From the NCBI RefSeq assembly GCF_000686845.1, contig NZ_JMLS01000036.1, positions 1-42,741 on the forward strand: a stretch of DNA of 42,741 bases. Reading direction: 5' to 3'. A program made the position numbers and the translations under genes. Source of the stretch: Paenibacillus sp. UNC451MF (GTDB taxonomy: Bacteria > Bacillota > Bacilli > Paenibacillales > NBRC-103111). The notes below the pieces were generated by a model. It was not told the DNA's origin. It ran no database searches and worked only from the letters and a program-made list of their open reading frames with translations. How positions within the stretch are numbered: the stretch's first letter is position 1; every line of letters begins with the position of its first letter. This document shows, piece by piece, positions 41,930 through 42,741 of the stretch.

Positions 41930-42412
41930 ATGAAACGGGGAACAACACTCTTTTTGAAAATGGCTGTTATTCTTATTGGAATCCCAATTCTTGCTTTGTG
42001 CATATTTTTAGTGCCTAAGTTCGGGAATTTTGCTGGAGAATTGTATCCAGATATCGCTTATATGAAATCTCTTGTATTAATAGATATGTACGCGGCAGCG
42101 ATACCTTTTTACATTGCTCTGTATCAAGCTTTTAAACTTTTAAGCTATATTGATAAGAACCAAGTGTTCTCGGAATTATCCGTAAAGGTTTTAAAGAATA
42201 TAAAATACTGTGCCATCACAATAAGTACCTTGTACCTGCTTGGTACGCCACTCTACTATCTCATGGCGAGGAGAGTTGACCCTCCAATTATCACATTCGC
42301 CGAATTGGTCATTATTTTCGCTTCTATGGTGATCGCCGTTTTTGCTGCTGTTCTCCAAAGACTTTTACAGGAAGCTATAAATATAAAGTCAGAAAATGAT
42401 TTAACGATCTGA
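41930..42412 (+). CDS. DUF2975-type membrane protein
   Basis: About 160 residues with four membrane segments (VILIGIPILALCIFLVP, IDMYAAAIPFYIALYQAF, YCAITISTLYLLGTPLYYLM, ELVIIFASMVIAVFAAV). This is the DUF2975 layout, like B. subtilis YoaS. GCGAGGTG lies before ATG 41930; GTG 41921 is part of that site. The HTH gene begins 11 bases after the stop, a constant partner of DUF2975. Function is unknown. Confidence 0.87.
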   Translation: MKRGTTLFLKMAVILIGIPILALCIFLVPKFGNFAGELYPDIAYMKSLVLIDMYAAAIPFYIALYQAFKLLSYIDKNQVFSELSVKVLKNIKYCAITISTLYLLGTPLYYLMARRVDPPIITFAELVIIFASMVIAVFAAVLQRLLQEAINIKSENDLTI

Positions 42413-42422
42413 GGTGTATCAC

Positions 42423-42641
42423 ATGGCGATTATCATCAATATTGATGTAATGTTAGCAAAAAGAAAAATGAGCGTAACGGAGCTTGCAAAGAGGGTTGGA
42501 ATTACTATGGCGAATCTTTCCATTCTGAAAAATGGGAAAGCAAAGGCTGTTCGTTTTTCAACATTAGAAGCGATATGTAAGACTTTGGATTGTCAGCCAA
42601 GTGATATTTTGGAGTACAAAAGCGACGAAGCCCCTAAATAA
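42423..42641 (+). CDS. Small Cro/C1-type (XRE) regulator, YozG-like
   Basis: About 72 residues, essentially one helix-turn-helix domain: VMLAKRKMSVTELAKRVGITMANLSILKNGKAKAVRFSTLEAICKTLDCQPSDILEY. The RFSTLEAICKTLDCQPSDIL end is typical of the small YozG-type proteins that pair with DUF2975 membrane proteins. GAGGTG overlapping the upstream stop region is 6 bases before ATG 42423. It probably regulates its own operon. Confidence 0.9.
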   Translation: MAIIINIDVMLAKRKMSVTELAKRVGITMANLSILKNGKAKAVRFSTLEAICKTLDCQPSDILEYKSDEAPK

Positions 42642-42700
42642 AAACAAACAACAAAATTATTTAACTATCGGGCACGTTAACTCAATAAACAACTAAAACA

Positions 42701-42733
42701 CGGCTGCTGGTATATTTCGGCAGCCGCTTTTTG
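42701..42733 (+). terminator. Terminator of the DUF2975-XRE operon
   Basis: A 9-bp stem (42701-42709 with 42718-42726, one G-U pair) and 8-base loop are followed by CTTTTTG. Confidence 0.85.
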
Positions 42734-42741
42734 CTACCGGG

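Overview
The window looks like chromosomal DNA of an endospore-forming member of the Bacillales, most likely Paenibacillus or a close relative. The reasons are strong AGGAGG-type ribosome binding sites, frequent TTG and GTG starts, a collagen-like BclB-type exosporium protein, CotS/CotSA-type spore coat genes, and the general gene complement. The assignment is an inference; no rRNA or other phylogenetic marker is present, and I saw no tRNA, rRNA or CRISPR array.

Region 1 (1-19100) is a spore-surface and glycan region. It opens with the 3' end of a collagen-like BclB-type gene. A GT2-TPR glycosyltransferase and a beta-helix protein follow. A leftward run then makes and transfers nucleotide sugars: nucleotidyltransferase, UDP-sugar dehydrogenase and epimerase, then a methyltransferase and a GT2 enzyme. 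Next come a small poly-acidic protein, a leftward coat operon (GT4, CotS-like kinase fold with a poly-basic tail, CotSA-like GT4), and a divergent pair of overlapping kinase-fold genes. A glycosyltransferase-methyltransferase fusion, an MNT-type nucleotidyltransferase and a GNAT-like protein close the region. Two leftward promoters fit the mother-cell sigma-K pattern.

Region 2 (19200-37600) is a carbohydrate-use island. It holds two lipoprotein sugar-binding proteins without permeases, a beta-propeller lactonase, two very different GH38 alpha-mannosidases, and a GntR/LacI-type regulator. It continues with a ManD/RspA-like enolase-superfamily dehydratase, a short-chain dehydrogenase, a TIM-barrel sugar isomerase, a Gfo/Idh/MocA oxidoreductase and a GH43 enzyme. 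Three almost identical promoters (19512, 21203, 28641), each with 17-bp spacing and a shared GTATATAC-like element, precede the two binding-protein genes and the second mannosidase. A related motif lies upstream of the regulator. The set suggests release of mannose, oxidation to a lactone, lactone opening and dehydration of the aldonate without phosphorylation; this is a hypothesis. The island has scars: a decayed arginase-like gene, a fragment of a third binding-protein start, and a degraded stretch at 28231-28624.

Region 3 (37600-42741) is a mixed flank. It contains a broken tyrosine recombinase, a RibD/DHFR-like reductase, an HxlR-type regulator, an NAD(P)-binding oxidoreductase with a DUF2269 membrane protein, the C-terminal remnant of an IS110-type transposase, and a DUF2975 membrane protein paired with a small XRE-type regulator. 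CTTACTT/AAGTAAG palindromes precede the HxlR gene, the oxidoreductase gene and the arginase remnant in region 2.
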